From: Bacteroidota bacterium
GTDB taxonomy: Bacteria; Bacteroidota; Bacteroidia; Chitinophagales; Chitinophagaceae
Reading direction: 5' to 3'
Assembly (NCBI GenBank): GCA_018267625.1
Contig: JAFDYC010000097.1
Location: 1-50,510 of the forward strand
Length of the DNA stretch: 50,510 nt
Shown: positions 17,428 to 27,400 of the stretch, piece after piece
How the letters are laid out: every line of letters starts with the position of its first letter
Position numbering within the stretch: position 1 is the first letter of the stretch
The notes under the pieces: model-generated
Seen by the model: only the letters and a program-made list of their open reading frames with translations
Databases searched by the model: none
Told to the model about the DNA's origin: nothing
Program-made: the position numbers and the translations under genes

Positions 17428-18921
17428 ATGAAAACGAAATTCCTGACTGTAGTCCTTACTGCTACTGCCACTTCTTTACTTACGTTCTTTTTGGTTGCCC
17501 GTTATAGCCGTGATTTTCCCGCATTTGCGGGACAGGAAAAACAGGTGCCTGTGAATTATGTAGCCTTGGGCGACAAGCCCATCGTGAGTTCCGGGCCTGT
17601 AGATTTTCAGGCTGCGGCAGAAGCTTCCGTAAAAGCAGTGGTTCATATTCGCACCAAGACAAAGCCGCGCACCGTGATTGCTCAGGATCCCTTTATGGAT
17701 GATATCTGGGGCGGCATGTTCGGCCCTCGCCAATACACATTGCCTCCTCAGTTAGGTTCTGGTTCCGGTGTGATTATTTCTCCGGACGGATATATCATCA
17801 CCAATAACCACGTCGTTGCCGGCGCTGATGAGCTTACTGTTACATTCAACGACCGATATACTACTAACGCCAAAGTGATTGGCACAGACCCTTCGACAGA
17901 CCTTGCCCTTGTGAAAGTGGACGCGAAGAACCTTCCGTTCATGGAGTTTGGAAATTCAGATAATGTGCACCTGGGCCAGTGGGTGTTGGCTGTGGGCTAT
18001 CCCTTCTCGCTGGATGCCACAGTCACCGCGGGTATTGTTAGTGCCAAGGGGCGCTCTATTGGCATCAATAGCACGCAAAGTAGGAACGCAATTGAATCAT
18101 TTATCCAGACAGACGCTGCGGTTAACCCCGGAAACAGTGGCGGTGCCTTAGTCAACACCGCCGGTCAGTTGATTGGTATCAACTCTGCGATTGCTTCCCC
18201 GAATGGTACCTACACAGGCTACTCCTATGCCATCCCTTCCAATATTGTGAGCAAAGTTGCCAGTGATTTGCGCACCTATGGGAAAGTGCAGCGCGGCTAC
18301 CTCGGGGTGGCCCCATTAGATGCTAAGAATGCCACCCAGGAGCAAATCCGGTCGCTGGGTTTTGACCATATCAATGGTGTGTATGTACAAGGTTTGTCAG
18401 ACAATGGCGGTGCCCGGGCTGCTGGCCTTCGGGTGGGTGATTTCATCACTCAGATTGCCGGCGTGCCTGTGGGGAGTGTGCCCGAATTGCTGGGGCAGGT
18501 AGCCCGTTATGCCCCCGGCGACCATGTGGACGTTACTTATTCCAGGAATGGCAAGCTGTACAACACCACTGTTGAGCTGAAAAATCTGGCCGGGAATACC
18601 CAAATCATCAAGGCCGATGCGGAAACAAAAATCTTAGGTGCCCTGATGCGCCCGCTCTCCAATCAGGAACGCAGAAGCTATAGCGTGAAGGGTGGCGTAG
18701 TGGTGCTTGACCCTGGCTCCGGCACCATCGGGCAAATGACGAGCATGAAGAAAAATTTTGTCATTACCGCGGTGAACAGCCAAAATATTACGAGCCTCGA
18801 AGAATTGCAGCAAGCCCTGGCTGCTGCGGGCAACCAAATACAGATCTCGGGATTCTATCCAGGCTACCGGGGTATGTATTACTACTCGATTAATGGAGCA
18901 GATGGAACCGAAATGCAGTAG
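17428..18921 (+). CDS. Do/DegQ-type periplasmic serine protease (HtrA family)
   Basis: A 497-residue HtrA protease and chaperone that degrades misfolded envelope proteins. The N-terminal signal or anchor (MKTKFLTVVLTATATSLLTFFLV) puts it in the periplasm. The trypsin-like domain has the full triad: His128 in TNNHVVAGAD, Asp158 in STDLALVKV and Ser237 in NPGNSGGAL. Two PDZ domains follow: GYLGVAPLD... with GLRVGDFI, then a second from about residue 400 (GGVVVLDPGSG..., SLEELQQAL). I chose the ATG at 17428 because it starts the signal peptide and follows a promoter box. Single gene. Confidence 0.94.
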   Translation: MKTKFLTVVLTATATSLLTFFLVARYSRDFPAFAGQEKQVPVNYVALGDKPIVSSGPVDFQAAAEASVKAVVHIRTKTKPRTVIAQDPFMDDIWGGMFGPRQYTLPPQLGSGSGVIISPDGYIITNNHVVAGADELTVTFNDRYTTNAKVIGTDPSTDLALVKVDAKNLPFMEFGNSDNVHLGQWVLAVGYPFSLDATVTAGIVSAKGRSIGINSTQSRNAIESFIQTDAAVNPGNSGGALVNTAGQLIGINSAIASPNGTYTGYSYAIPSNIVSKVASDLRTYGKVQRGYLGVAPLDAKNATQEQIRSLGFDHINGVYVQGLSDNGGARAAGLRVGDFITQIAGVPVGSVPELLGQVARYAPGDHVDVTYSRNGKLYNTTVELKNLAGNTQIIKADAETKILGALMRPLSNQERRSYSVKGGVVVLDPGSGTIGQMTSMKKNFVITAVNSQNITSLEELQQALAAAGNQIQISGFYPGYRGMYYYSINGADGTEMQ

Positions 18922-19008
18922 TCCCTTCTACAGATTTTCGTTGTTTTTATAGGCAAGTGCTTTCGGTCGTTCCTCTCAGGATGCGCCCGGACGCTTGCCC
19001 AATTCTGT

Positions 19009-19016
19009 TACATTTG
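19009..19016 (+). promoter_or_regulatory. Bacteroidota-type -7 promoter box (TACATTTG)
   Basis: Exact TAnnTTTG match ending 39 nt before the ATG of the DarB-like gene at 19056. It would drive the whole 19056-23375 run. Confidence 0.5.
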
Positions 19017-19055
19017 GCGCACACACACAACTTGATAATCAGTTCCGTCATTTAG

Positions 19056-20189
19056 ATGAATCCCGTTTACATTACTCGTCTATCGAAATTTTTACCAAAT
19101 AATCCGATAAGTAACGATGAGATGGAATCGGTGCTGGGTATGATAGGAGGAAAACCTTCCCGGGCACGCAGCATCACTCTCCGAAACAATGGTATCAAAC
19201 GCCGTTTTTACGCCCTGAAAGATGGGCAACCCACGCACACGAATGTTCAGATGGCTGCCGCAGCAGTGAAGGCACTCTTCGATAATCAGCACCCTATTGA
19301 AAACCTGAAACTACTTGCTGCGGGTACTACTTCGCCAGACCAGCTCCTGCCCTCTCATGCGTCTATGGTTCACGGCGAACTGGGCGCCGGCCCCTTGGAA
19401 ATTATCTCCACTTCTGGTGCTTGCGCTTCTTCCATTCAAGGGCTGAAGTATGCCTATATGGCGGTGGCTTGTGGTTTCGTGGATATGGCTGCTTCAGTTG
19501 GTTCGGAACGCATGTCGGCCCGCCTCACAGCCAGTAGGTTCGAATTGGAGGCCGAGAGCTGGACCGAAATGGACAAGAATCCGTTTCTCGCATTTGAGAA
19601 AGATTTTCTGCGCTGGATGCTCAGCGATGGTGCAGGGGCCGCATTACTGGAAAATAAACCCAATAAGGAAGGACTGTCCCTGCGAATTGATTGGCTCGAA
19701 ATCCTTTCTTATGCCAATGAACTGGAGACATGCATGTATGCCGGTGCCATAAAAAATGAAGACGCTTCGCTTACCGGTTGGAACGATATGGATGAGCGCA
19801 CTTGGGGCGAACAAAGCACCTTTTCCTACAAGCAAGACACTCGCCTGCTGGGCGAAAATATTGTCCCCCGTGGCGGAATGTTCATCCAGTCATTGATGGA
19901 GAAATATGGAATCACCGGTGCAGACATTGACTTCTATCTGCCCCATATGTCCAGTGAGTTTTTCAAGAAGCAAATTCAGCAGTACCATGAATTGATTGGT
20001 ATGGATTTGCCCGAAGAAAAATGGTTCTATAATCTGCCCCAGGTGGGAAATGTAGGCAGCGCCTCTCCTTATCTGATGCTGGAAGAAATCCTACATAGTG
20101 GGCGGCTTCAGAAAGGCCAGCATATCCTGGTGATGGTGCCCGAAAGTGCCCGATTCACTTATGCCTATCTCTACCTGACGGTGGTGTAG
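19056..20189 (+). CDS. Beta-ketoacyl-ACP synthase III-like enzyme, DarB type
   Basis: A 377-residue thiolase-fold condensing enzyme. The triad is intact: Cys123 in STSGACASSIQGL, His297 in DFYLPHMSSEFF and Asn332 in QVGNVGSASPYL. It is longer than housekeeping FabH, and its partner is a DarA-like protein 68 nt downstream. In Bacteroidota and some proteobacteria, DarB condenses two fatty-acid-derived units toward 2,5-dialkylresorcinols, the lipid part of flexirubin-type pigments. The name rests on this pairing and on overall sequence character. A fatty-acid priming enzyme is the alternative. No pigment genes (aryl-polyene KS, ACP, ammonia lyase) are seen in the window. Confidence 0.75.
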   Translation: MNPVYITRLSKFLPNNPISNDEMESVLGMIGGKPSRARSITLRNNGIKRRFYALKDGQPTHTNVQMAAAAVKALFDNQHPIENLKLLAAGTTSPDQLLPSHASMVHGELGAGPLEIISTSGACASSIQGLKYAYMAVACGFVDMAASVGSERMSARLTASRFELEAESWTEMDKNPFLAFEKDFLRWMLSDGAGAALLENKPNKEGLSLRIDWLEILSYANELETCMYAGAIKNEDASLTGWNDMDERTWGEQSTFSYKQDTRLLGENIVPRGGMFIQSLMEKYGITGADIDFYLPHMSSEFFKKQIQQYHELIGMDLPEEKWFYNLPQVGNVGSASPYLMLEEILHSGRLQKGQHILVMVPESARFTYAYLYLTVV

Positions 20190-20257
20190 TCTGCCGGAGG
20201 TTCTTAAATACAAGCTTCCCCTTTCTGGAGCCGCTACGTCCGGTGCTTTGCCCTTTT

Positions 20258-21187
20258 ATGAAACCACGAATTCTTGTTCTTTATTATTCACAGTCAGGCC
20301 AGCTCAGGACAATTTTGAGCCAGATGATGCGGGATATATCCGAGGAAGTCTCAATTCAATATGTCCCCATTATGCCGCAGCAAGCCTGGCCCTGGCCCTG
20401 GAAAGCCGACAGCTTCTTTGATGCCATGCCCGAATGTGTAGCAATGGAACCCGCTCCGGTACTACCCATACCTCCGGAAATCAGGCAGGCAGAGTATGAC
20501 CTCGTCCTCCTGGGCTGGCAACCCTGGTTCCTGCATCCCTCGCAACCGGTGACGGCCTTCCTGAAAAGTGAGGATGCAAAAATGCTGGCGGGGAAACCCG
20601 TGGTGACGGTAGTGGGTTGTCGCAACATGTGGTTGCATGCCGGAGAAAAAGTAAAAGAACTCCTGGCTCAGTGTAGCGCTCGCCAGGTAGGAAATATCGT
20701 GCTGACCGACACGAATCCTAATCTTGTTTCTCTGCTCACCATCATCCGCTGGGCCTTCTCAGGGAAAAAAGAAAAGAGCCGTTGGCTACCTGAAGCCGGC
20801 GTTCAGGCACGCGACCTGGCCGCCACTTCCCGCTTTGGACAAGCCCTGCTCGAAGCGACTCAACAGCCCGAAAAGCAGGTCGGCCTGCATGAAAGACTAC
20901 TGGCAGATGGTGCTGTCCAACTCAATATCGGCCTCGTTTTACTGGAGCAAAGAGGGATTAAAAACTTTCGCTTCTGGTCCCGGTTTATCAGGGAGAAAGG
21001 GGCTGCGGGAGCTCCGGAACGTCAGGGGCGGGTACGTATGTTCAAGCGGCTACTCATCACAGCAATATTTATCCTCTCGCCACTCAGCTCGCTCACGGCT
21101 TTCATTCAGGAACGAATGCAACGCAAGCGGCTCCTTCGTGACGTGGACTATTTCAAAGGCCTGGACTACGAACCTGGCCGGATTTGA
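20258..21187 (+). CDS. DarA-like dialkylresorcinol biosynthesis protein (flavodoxin-like)
   Basis: A 309-residue protein that begins as a flavodoxin fold: RILVLYYSQSGQL forms the phosphate-binding loop, and YDLVLLGWQPWFLHPSQPV follows at the expected place. Conserved-looking blocks are WPWKADSFFDAMPE and VTVVGCRNMWLHAGEKV. NCBI names this family as the dialkylresorcinol condensing enzyme DarA; published work as I recall it treats DarA as the aromatising enzyme after DarB. One membrane-like segment lies near the C-terminus (LLITAIFILSPLSSLTAF). The start is the ATG at 20258, not the GTG at 20243. It is 68 nt after the DarB-like gene and 74 nt before selU. Confidence 0.75.
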   Translation: MKPRILVLYYSQSGQLRTILSQMMRDISEEVSIQYVPIMPQQAWPWPWKADSFFDAMPECVAMEPAPVLPIPPEIRQAEYDLVLLGWQPWFLHPSQPVTAFLKSEDAKMLAGKPVVTVVGCRNMWLHAGEKVKELLAQCSARQVGNIVLTDTNPNLVSLLTIIRWAFSGKKEKSRWLPEAGVQARDLAATSRFGQALLEATQQPEKQVGLHERLLADGAVQLNIGLVLLEQRGIKNFRFWSRFIREKGAAGAPERQGRVRMFKRLLITAIFILSPLSSLTAFIQERMQRKRLLRDVDYFKGLDYEPGRI

Positions 21188-21261
21188 TGTGGGCTACACT
21201 ACCGGCCCTAATCACAGCTTTGAAAATTCGGTAGGTTGCTTCGCTTCTTTATTCTTCTTCC

Positions 21262-22305
21262 ATGTCGCAGCAAAGAGTACATGCAGATCGCTTCCTTGAG
21301 CTTGCTGAAACGCATTTGCTGCTGGATGTACGTAGCCCGGGTGAGTATGAACAGGCACATATTCCTACTGCGAAAAGCCTGCCCTTATTCAGCGATGCCG
21401 AACGCTCGGCAATAGGCACTGCTTACAAACATCAGAGCCGCGAAGCAGCCATCAAAATGGGCCTTGATGCCTTCGGGCCCAAGATGCGCAGCATGGTGGA
21501 ACAAGTGGAATCCCTACAGGCTCGTGCTCCTCATTTTGCCGGAGGCGATAAAACCTTGCTCGTACACTGCTGGAGGGGAGGAATGCGCAGCGCTGCTGTG
21601 GCCTGGCTGCTGGAATTATATGGCTTCCCGGTCGTGCTCCTGGAGGGGGGCTATAAAGCTTATCGTCAATGGGTGATTTCGCATTGGGAAGACCGCTCGG
21701 CCTATCAGATTCTGGATGGCTACACCGGTGCAGGTAAGACGGAAGTATTGCATGAATTATCCAGCCTGGGCCAGCCCGTTCTCGATTTGGAACATATAGC
21801 TGCGCATAAAGGCTCAGCCTTCGGAGGGCTGGATGGAAAGCCCAGACCTACACAGGAGATGTTTGAAAACCTGCTGGCTGAGGAAATGCATCGGCTTCGC
21901 CGGCAATTCGGAAATAAACCCATCTGGATAGAAAATGAAAGTCAGCGTATCGGAAACCTGAACATACCCATTCAACTGTTTCGCTATTGGATGGAATCCG
22001 ACCTGCCTGCCTGGTTTCTGGACCTTCCTTTCGACGAACGGTTACAGAAAATTGTACGGGAATATGGTTCCTATTCAACAACACAACTCAGCGAAGCGGT
22101 ATTGCGTATCAAAAAGCGCCTGGGCCCCTTGGAGACTAAAACCACCTTGGCTTTTTTGGCTGAGGGTAAAATCCCGGAAGCTTTCGGCATCCTGCTGCGC
22201 TATTACGACAAGCACTATGGCAAAACAAAAGCCTTGAATCGTATTCAGGCGGCAGGTCTGAGCACCGCAACGCTGGGGCAACTTCTTTTAAAAAAATCAT
22301 CATGA
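21262..22305 (+). CDS. selU: tRNA 2-selenouridine synthase
   Basis: A 347-residue enzyme (SelU/MnmH) that replaces sulfur with selenium on wobble uridine 34 of certain tRNAs, using selenophosphate. The N-terminal rhodanese domain has DVRSPGEYEQAHIP and the catalytic Cys103 in VHCWRGGMRS. The C-terminal domain has a P-loop, GYTGAGKT at residues 153-160, and the family block WIENESQRIGN. The TGA stop overlaps the ATG of selD (ATGA, 22302-22305). The pairing with the selenophosphate donor enzyme confirms the function. Confidence 0.96.
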   Translation: MSQQRVHADRFLELAETHLLLDVRSPGEYEQAHIPTAKSLPLFSDAERSAIGTAYKHQSREAAIKMGLDAFGPKMRSMVEQVESLQARAPHFAGGDKTLLVHCWRGGMRSAAVAWLLELYGFPVVLLEGGYKAYRQWVISHWEDRSAYQILDGYTGAGKTEVLHELSSLGQPVLDLEHIAAHKGSAFGGLDGKPRPTQEMFENLLAEEMHRLRRQFGNKPIWIENESQRIGNLNIPIQLFRYWMESDLPAWFLDLPFDERLQKIVREYGSYSTTQLSEAVLRIKKRLGPLETKTTLAFLAEGKIPEAFGILLRYYDKHYGKTKALNRIQAAGLSTATLGQLLLKKSS

Positions 22306-23375
22306 GCGATAAGACTGCCGATATTAAACTCACTCATTTTGCGAAAGCAGCAGGATGTAGTTGCAAAATTCCCCCGGCACAGCTTCGGGAAATTTTAGGA
22401 GAAGGAATTACTGAAAATCTGTTTCCGGAATTGCTGGTGGGCTATGCCGGTAGCGATGATGCAGCCGTGTATGCACTCGACGAACAGACTGCACTCATAG
22501 CTACCACTGATTTCTTCACGCCTGTCGTAGATGAGGCTTACGCCTTCGGCAAAATAGCGGCGGCAAATGCCTTAAGCGATGTATATGCCATGGGTGGGCG
22601 CCCCTTGCTGGCATTAGCCGTCTTAGGCTGGCCTGTTGACAGCCTGCCCGCCGGCCTGGCAAAAGAAGTGCTGGACGGAGGCCGCGCTGCTTGTGCCGAA
22701 GCAGGCATCCCTCTTGCCGGAGGGCATAGCATCGTTTCAGCCGAACCCTTTTTTGGGCTCTGCGTGAATGGTGTTGTGTTGAAAAATGAGCTGAAAAGAA
22801 ATGATAGTGCCGAGGAAGGCGACCTGCTCTTCCTGACGAAGCCCATTGGTGCCGGCGTACTCACAACTGCAAGAAAAAGGGGCCTGCTGGCGGATGAAGC
22901 TTATCCGCAATTGCTCGATCACCTCTGCACCCTCAACCGGATCGGGACGAAGCTGGGCGCCTTGCCAGGTATCCACTCCATGACGGATGTTACCGGTTTC
23001 GGATTATTGGGCCATGCTACCGAAATGGCGCTGGGCAGCGGACTGTGTGCCGAGCTTGAATATGCCGCAATCCCCGTGCTGGAAGGAGCCCGCGAGCTGG
23101 CTGCACGGCAAATCGTGCCGGATGCTACCTACCGCAACTGGAATGCATATAGCGCAACAACTGCTTTGCCTTCCGGACCGAACATGCTGGAAATATTCAA
23201 CCTCTTATCAGACCCTCAGACTAATGGAGGCCTACTCATTGCTGCTCGTCAGTCCGCTACACTCGCACTTCAGGAACTGTTCAAAACAGAAGGTTTAGAT
23301 GCCTGCACGCGGCCCATCGGCAGGTTCTTACCTAAGGGTGAGCAGGCGGTAGTAGTCCGAAATGAGTTGAGTTAA
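22302..23375 (+). CDS. selD: Selenide, water dikinase (selenophosphate synthetase)
   Basis: A 357-residue enzyme that makes selenophosphate from selenide and ATP. The catalytic pair is Cys19 and Lys22 in AAGCSCKIPP, equivalent to Cys17 and Lys20 of E. coli SelD, so this is the Cys form and not a selenoprotein. Other blocks are YAGSDDAAVYAL, AANALSDVYAMGG, GGHSI and DPQTNGGLL. It is translationally coupled to selU. No selA, selB or selC was seen, so the local use of selenium appears to be tRNA modification. Its TAA overlaps the stop of the convergent DUF1835 gene. Confidence 0.96.
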   Translation: MSDKTADIKLTHFAKAAGCSCKIPPAQLREILGEGITENLFPELLVGYAGSDDAAVYALDEQTALIATTDFFTPVVDEAYAFGKIAAANALSDVYAMGGRPLLALAVLGWPVDSLPAGLAKEVLDGGRAACAEAGIPLAGGHSIVSAEPFFGLCVNGVVLKNELKRNDSAEEGDLLFLTKPIGAGVLTTARKRGLLADEAYPQLLDHLCTLNRIGTKLGALPGIHSMTDVTGFGLLGHATEMALGSGLCAELEYAAIPVLEGARELAARQIVPDATYRNWNAYSATTALPSGPNMLEIFNLLSDPQTNGGLLIAARQSATLALQELFKTEGLDACTRPIGRFLPKGEQAVVVRNELS

Positions 23376-24226
23376 TTCGGGGCGGAGGTTCCTGATTCGT
23401 TCGCCTCCGCTTCTTCCGGGACGGGCATGCCTGCTTTCAGGCTCAATTCCCATTCTTTCAGGGGGCGTGTCTCCACTCCGTTGAGGAAAAGCTGGCCCTG
23501 TTCGGCCAGTATGCGCAAGCGCCAGGCTAAGAACTCCTCTGAGACGGGGAGCCTGGATTTTGACAGGGCCAGTTGAATCAGCCGGCTCGCCTTTTGACTT
23601 TTTTCAGAAAGCAGGGACAACAACGAAGGGTCATAAAAATTGGCTTCCTGAGCAATCAGTTTCCTATTGCTGCCTAGTGTCCGGACCAGGCTGTTTACCT
23701 GAGTCAGATGAGCCCAGTTGTCTTGTTCTGTTTCCAGTTCGGCGGCTGTGATTTTACGTGCTAAACGTTGAGCCTTGATCCATTCCTTCGGTAGTAGTTG
23801 GCTGAGCCTTTCTGGATAAAAAACCTTGTTCTGTTCATCCAGAAAAGGCAGGTTAGCCAGGTTCAGGACGAAGAGCCGGCCCAGGTGTTTGCCCAGCACA
23901 GATAAAGTCCAGGTGAACGCACAGGTGTCGGTAGGATGAGGGGGTAGCCAAAACCAGACAATCGGTGTTGTGTGTTGATGGAGCGTATTACTCAACTCCA
24001 GCAATCGGTTTAGGTCCTGGAAGGCTTCTGTTGCTTTCCCAGGAGCCATTTGTTGCCACCATTCCTGACGCAGGTTGATAAAAGACTGGCTATCGCTGCG
24101 TTGAAGGGGGCCGGTCTGCAAGTCATCTTGCAGAACGATAATTTCCCCGGCCATTGAAGGTTCAGAAGTCATGGCCTCATGCAGGGGTGCAGCCGCCTCA
24201 GTGCCGCAAACAAGGTGGTAAATCAT
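23372..24226 (-). CDS. DUF1835 domain-containing protein
   Basis: A 284-residue cytoplasmic protein of unknown function. The N-terminus (MIYHLVCGTEAAAPLHEAM) and IVLQDDLQTGPL, with its D-x-x-x-x-G-P motif, match DUF1835. The C-terminal part (LPVSEEFLAWRLRILAEQG...) resembles the DUF3658 partner domain. I chose the ATG at 24226 because it starts the domain; the frame is open 62 codons further upstream, but that part has no family character. An exact promoter box lies only 6 nt upstream, which suggests a leaderless mRNA. Its stop overlaps that of selD on the other strand. Confidence 0.75.
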   Translation of the reverse strand: MIYHLVCGTEAAAPLHEAMTSEPSMAGEIIVLQDDLQTGPLQRSDSQSFINLRQEWWQQMAPGKATEAFQDLNRLLELSNTLHQHTTPIVWFWLPPHPTDTCAFTWTLSVLGKHLGRLFVLNLANLPFLDEQNKVFYPERLSQLLPKEWIKAQRLARKITAAELETEQDNWAHLTQVNSLVRTLGSNRKLIAQEANFYDPSLLSLLSEKSQKASRLIQLALSKSRLPVSEEFLAWRLRILAEQGQLFLNGVETRPLKEWELSLKAGMPVPEEAEANESGTSAPN

Positions 24227-24232
24227 CGGGGG

Positions 24233-24240
24233 CAAATGTA
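24233..24240 (-). promoter_or_regulatory. Bacteroidota-type -7 promoter box (TACATTTG) close to a start codon
   Basis: Exact TAnnTTTG match on the minus strand ending 6 nt before the ATG at 24226. If used, transcription would begin at or near the start codon. Confidence 0.35.
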
Positions 24241-24402
24241 GTCTGGGCAGTGACAGTCGTTCGAGCCGGCACATACCTGCTACCGGTTTGGTGGATACGA
24301 TCTTGAAAAAAATGGAGAACTTCTTCCCAACTGAAGCAGCGATTTTTTTATGCGAGATGATATGCCGCGCATTCATTGCTAAAGCCGGTTTCAAAAAATG
24401 CT

Positions 24403-24436
24403 GAAAAAACAAGGGCTGCCCGAGGAAGGCAGCCCT
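24403..24436 (-). terminator. Rho-independent terminator of the M43 protease gene
   Basis: A 9-bp perfect stem (24412-24420 with 24428-24436) with a 7-nt loop. On the minus strand it is followed by TGTTTTTT. It starts 24 bases past the stop of the M43 gene. Confidence 0.85.
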
Positions 24437-24459
24437 AATAAGTACAAGACAAAAACTAA

Positions 24460-27400
24460 TTAATGTGCCAGCCTGATGGGCACGACACCAGTATTGCCTT
24501 TTTCATCCTGCAGCATGAGGAAGTAGATGCCGGAGGCGAACCGGGAAAGGTCTATTTCGCGGAATCTTGAAGAAGGAGCATATTCCGTATGCAGTGCTTT
24601 TCCAGTAGCGTCATAGATGACAATCCGGGTGGTGCTGGGGGCATCCCAGGAAATACGAATCAGGCCGGTAGTCGGGTTCGGGTACACCCGTACCTGGTTC
24701 ATATCATAGCTGCCAATTTCGAGGGGGGAGACAATCAAGACATTACTCTTGGAATACCGCTCGCAATTAGAATTTAAGACAGCATAATATTCACCTTGTG
24801 CCGTAGGTGTGTAGGTAGCACTGGTGGCACCGGGGATCAAGCCGGCAGGGCCCCACCATTGAACATTCGGGCTGTCGCAAACCAATTGATGCCCGATGAA
24901 GTGAATCATGGGTGGAGTAGGGGGCGTCGTCCGTACCAATAAGGTAGAATCGGAATAGACCGTGTCTTTGGTGTAGCAGGATGTGCCGGCGGCTGAAGGA
25001 ATGAGCCGTACATAGACAAGGAAATTGGTAGCAGGGGAGTTAAAGCCAATAGTATTCGCGTTGATGCCTTGTGGATAGGCGGGCCCACCACCGGCAGACT
25101 GTAGATACCACTGAAAAGAAGGGTTCGGGCCGGCATTAGTAACAGTTGCCATAAAGGCTATTGAGTCTCCGACACAGTCCGGGTTGGAGCCGTAAATAAT
25201 AGACTTTGTGATGGTTGGAGTGACGGTAGGCACTACGGTCATGTGAATGGCAGGAGACTGTGCTGTAGAGGTAGCCGCGCAGGGAGAGTTACTTGATAAG
25301 ACTACATACACAGAGTCGTTATTATTCAAGAGGCTAGAGCTAAAAGTATTGCCCGTTACTCCGGTAACTAAGCTGCCATTTAAATACCACAGATAACTGG
25401 GAGCAGTGCCGCCGCCTGAAGGAGTGGCAGTGAACGTGATATTCTTGCCGGAACAGCCGGGGTTATTGCCGCTGGTGATTGCCAGGGAAACAGAAACAGC
25501 AACGGCACCACAAGAATAATGGAAGGTGCTGGAGTTTACGGTAGTGGGTAAAGCGCAACTGGAGTTGGAAGTAAGCTTCACATAGAAACTATCAGTGCAG
25601 CCGGGTGTCAGGGCCAGGGAGTCGCCGCTGGTGCCGGTTTGCAGTACATTATTCCGGTACCACTGATAGCTGGGTGCAGAACCTCCATTAGTAGGTACGG
25701 CCTTCAGGGTAATAGGCTGGCTGCTGCATCCGGGGTTGGTGCCCAGAGTCTGGGTGATGCTGACCGTAGGAGCTACGGTGGAGGAACGGTTGATTACAAT
25801 CTTATTCGAAGTCAGGCTGTCGGGTAAGCCGCAGGGGTCATTAAAATTGAGTTTGGCCCAAACAGTATCTCCATTTGCAAGGGTAGAAGAGGAATAGGTG
25901 GCGGTGCTGGACTTCAGTGTGCCGTTCACATAAATCTTAATACTCGGGCTTGAAGGGCCACCGGCATAGCTGGCGGTAAAGCCTAAGAGGCTGCCATTGC
26001 ATGAAGGATTGGTGCCTGTTGTTTGAGTAAGGGTGAAGGTAGCCGTTGAAGCTTGCTTAATGTATATGCTGTAATCTTCTGCCTGACCATATACAAGCGC
26101 TGCACAGGGGCCGGGTGCAGATACCCCAGTCGTGTTGATATCTGTTATCACCCTCATGCGTAAGGGAGTACAAGTGGTGATGCCGGTTGCAGGCACTGTG
26201 AAGGTGTCAGAGTGTACTTCATAGTGCACGCCAACGGTTCCATTATCACTATACACGAGTTCATTAGTGGTATTGAAGCTGCCATCGTTGTTGTAGTCAA
26301 TAAATACACGAACATATTCGCGGTTATAGCCTGTCTTTACGGATACGCGATAGCTCTGGCCGGCAATCAGGTTAGCTCTTTGAGTCCGTGCGCGGTCAAT
26401 GTAGTAGCGGTTTCCATCCGAATTATACCCACCATCTGAGCTGGCGGTCATGTTGAAATTTCCGGCCAGGTCCGTGACAGTGGTCACGCTGACACCCGCA
26501 TCAAACACTCCAGACGGAGGCGAGGGCATGGTGGGCAGGCAATTGGCAGAAACGGGATTAGTTACGCTTGCCGGAGTTGTACCGAGAGAAGAAATCAGGG
26601 AAGGCCGGTCGCTCAGTAAGGAATTCAGGAAACGGGTCTTTTGCCCGGGCGTAAACCGATCCTTACAGTTTGAGTAATCCATGAAGTTGTGTTGCGTATT
26701 GTTCGTCCATGGATTACCGGTGCAGGAATTTGTGCTGGGACAATTAAAAGGAGAGCGTTTCATAGGCTCCGTATCGCAAACCATATCTCCGTCCGTATTG
26801 CAATTGGAGTTAGAAGGGCAGGTAGTAGCGGCTCCGGTATTTCCCGGGTCATCGCCTTCAAAAACGTGATACAGGGAAAATGCGTGGCCCAATTCATGTA
26901 CAATCGTGGGTGCGGGCGCAGAAGAAACGGTGGCAAGCATCAGCGTGCCGTCAATAGTTCTGCTGGCTCCCGGGAAGTATGCATAGCCGGCAACGAAGGT
27001 GCCAAAGGTGCCATCGTTGCTGTCAATCCGGTTCACAACCCAGATGTTGTAATAGTCGTGCGAATTCCAATTTGAAAGGGCCTTGATGGTATCTTCTGAT
27101 ACACCATTATTTACGGAGCCGGGAAGTTCAACCCCATTGGAGCCGTAACGGGCGCCTACGCCCGCAGAAGGATATTTTGAATTCAGGGCATTCACTGCAT
27201 TAATATGCTCAATCCCAGTTGTTGCGTTGCCGGCAGTGTCTCTTTTTGCCAGTACGAAACGAAGCGGGAAATATGTGCCGCCTGTGCTGGCAGAAGGATA
27301 GGAACCGTAAGTAGCCTGATATGCCTGATTCAAATAGGTAACCAGGCCATTCAGTTGTACATCACTTGGGTTGTAAGTGCTGCCTAAGGCCCCACCCGTA

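Noticed and set aside
19530..19550. tRNA-like GGTTCGAAT string
   Set aside because: It is inside the DarB-like coding sequence and no cloverleaf can be drawn around it.
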